DNA from: Rhodanobacteraceae bacterium UBA703
Lineage (GTDB): Bacteria; Pseudomonadota; Gammaproteobacteria; Xanthomonadales; Rhodanobacteraceae
Reading direction: 5' to 3'
Length of the DNA: 15,028 bases
Assembly: GCA_002297645.1 (NCBI GenBank)
Contig: DBMH01000349.1
Coordinates: 1 to 15,028 of the forward strand
Positions within the stretch are counted from its first letter, which is position 1, and each line of letters starts with the position of its first letter. Made by a program: the position numbers and the translations under genes. The notes under the pieces were generated by a model, which saw only the letters and a program-made list of their open reading frames with translations, was not told the origin of the DNA and did not search any database. This document shows positions 14,770 to 15,028 of this stretch, in pieces.

Positions 14770-15028
14770 TCAGCCCGCGGGGAGCAGCGAGATGTCGGCC
14801 ACGCGCAGGAACAGGCTGCGCAGGCCGGACAGCAGGGCAAGACGGTTGGCGCGCACGCGCGCATCGTCCGCCATGACCATGACGCCGGTGAAGTAGCGAT
14901 CCACCGGCGTGCGCAGCGAGGCGAGGCGCTTGAGCAGCCCCACGTAGTCGCGCGAGGCCGCCAGCGGCGCGGCATCGGCCCGCGCGGCCGCGAGCGCAGC
15001 GGCGAGCTCCTGCTCCGCACCGGCTTCG
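14770..15028 (-). CDS. glyS: Glycyl-tRNA synthetase beta subunit, C-terminus (partial)
   Basis: The last 85 residues of GlyS, cut by the right edge. The diagnostic segment is DRYFTGVMVMADDARVRANRLALL followed by LRSLFLRVADISLL, the typical end of the bacterial beta subunit and part of its anticodon-binding (DALR-type) domain. With the alpha subunit GlyQ it charges tRNA-Gly in the cytoplasm. The stop is TGA at 14770-14772, with the protein ending LLPAG. glyQ would be expected upstream, beyond the window. The frame was identified by translating the minus strand; an overlapping frame that starts with an ATG is a shadow. Confidence 0.95.
   Translation of the reverse strand, partial: EAGAEQELAAALAAARADAAPLAASRDYVGLLKRLASLRTPVDRYFTGVMVMADDARVRANRLALLSGLRSLFLRVADISLLPAG

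Overview
This is a GC-rich proteobacterial chromosomal window with ordinary bacterial gene density. No rRNA, tRNA, CRISPR array, insertion sequence or phage gene was seen. Product assignments rest on reading motifs in the translated genes; no database search was possible.

Left part (1-4520). The start of a membrane-anchored protein and a DUF423 membrane protein lie on the minus strand. They diverge from a four-gene plus-strand operon (807-4458) for a biotin-dependent, sodium-pumping acyl-CoA decarboxylase: carboxyltransferase (mmdA), small OadG-type membrane subunit (mmdD), biotin carrier (mmdC) and the membrane Na+ pump (mmdB). The order alpha-delta-gamma-beta matches the classical methylmalonyl-CoA decarboxylase operons. 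The complex would convert (S)-methylmalonyl-CoA to propionyl-CoA and CO2 while expelling Na+. The operon has a plausible promoter in front and a clear intrinsic terminator behind (4487-4516).

Middle part (4543-7083). A tight minus-strand operon runs from a PLP-dependent threonine/serine (or threo-3-hydroxyaspartate) dehydratase through a LysE/RhtB amino-acid exporter to a PhzF-family isomerase. It looks like an amino-acid breakdown and efflux cassette.

Right part (7175-15028). pepN (aminopeptidase N) is followed by a small minus-strand protein with a strong terminator, then a 717-base stretch without a convincing gene that contains several perfect inverted repeats. Next come mnmG (tRNA uridine modification), a secreted four-cysteine protein of unknown family, a bidirectional terminator, a YbaY/YscW-type outer-membrane lipoprotein on the minus strand, a 410-base gap, and the C-terminal end of glyS at the window edge.

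Organism. The decarboxylase and amino-acid operons read like a betaproteobacterium of the Rhodocyclaceae type (propionate-forming relatives such as Propionivibrio or Accumulibacter). The right part has higher GC, uses more GAG for glutamate, and has mnmG not adjacent to rsmG/parAB, which is more like Xanthomonadales. This could be one genome with an acquired left arm, ordinary variation, or an assembly join near 7084-7174; the sequence alone does not settle it. No clearly new system was found. The best leads are the Na+ pump operon, the structured gap before mnmG, and the two unassigned exported proteins.
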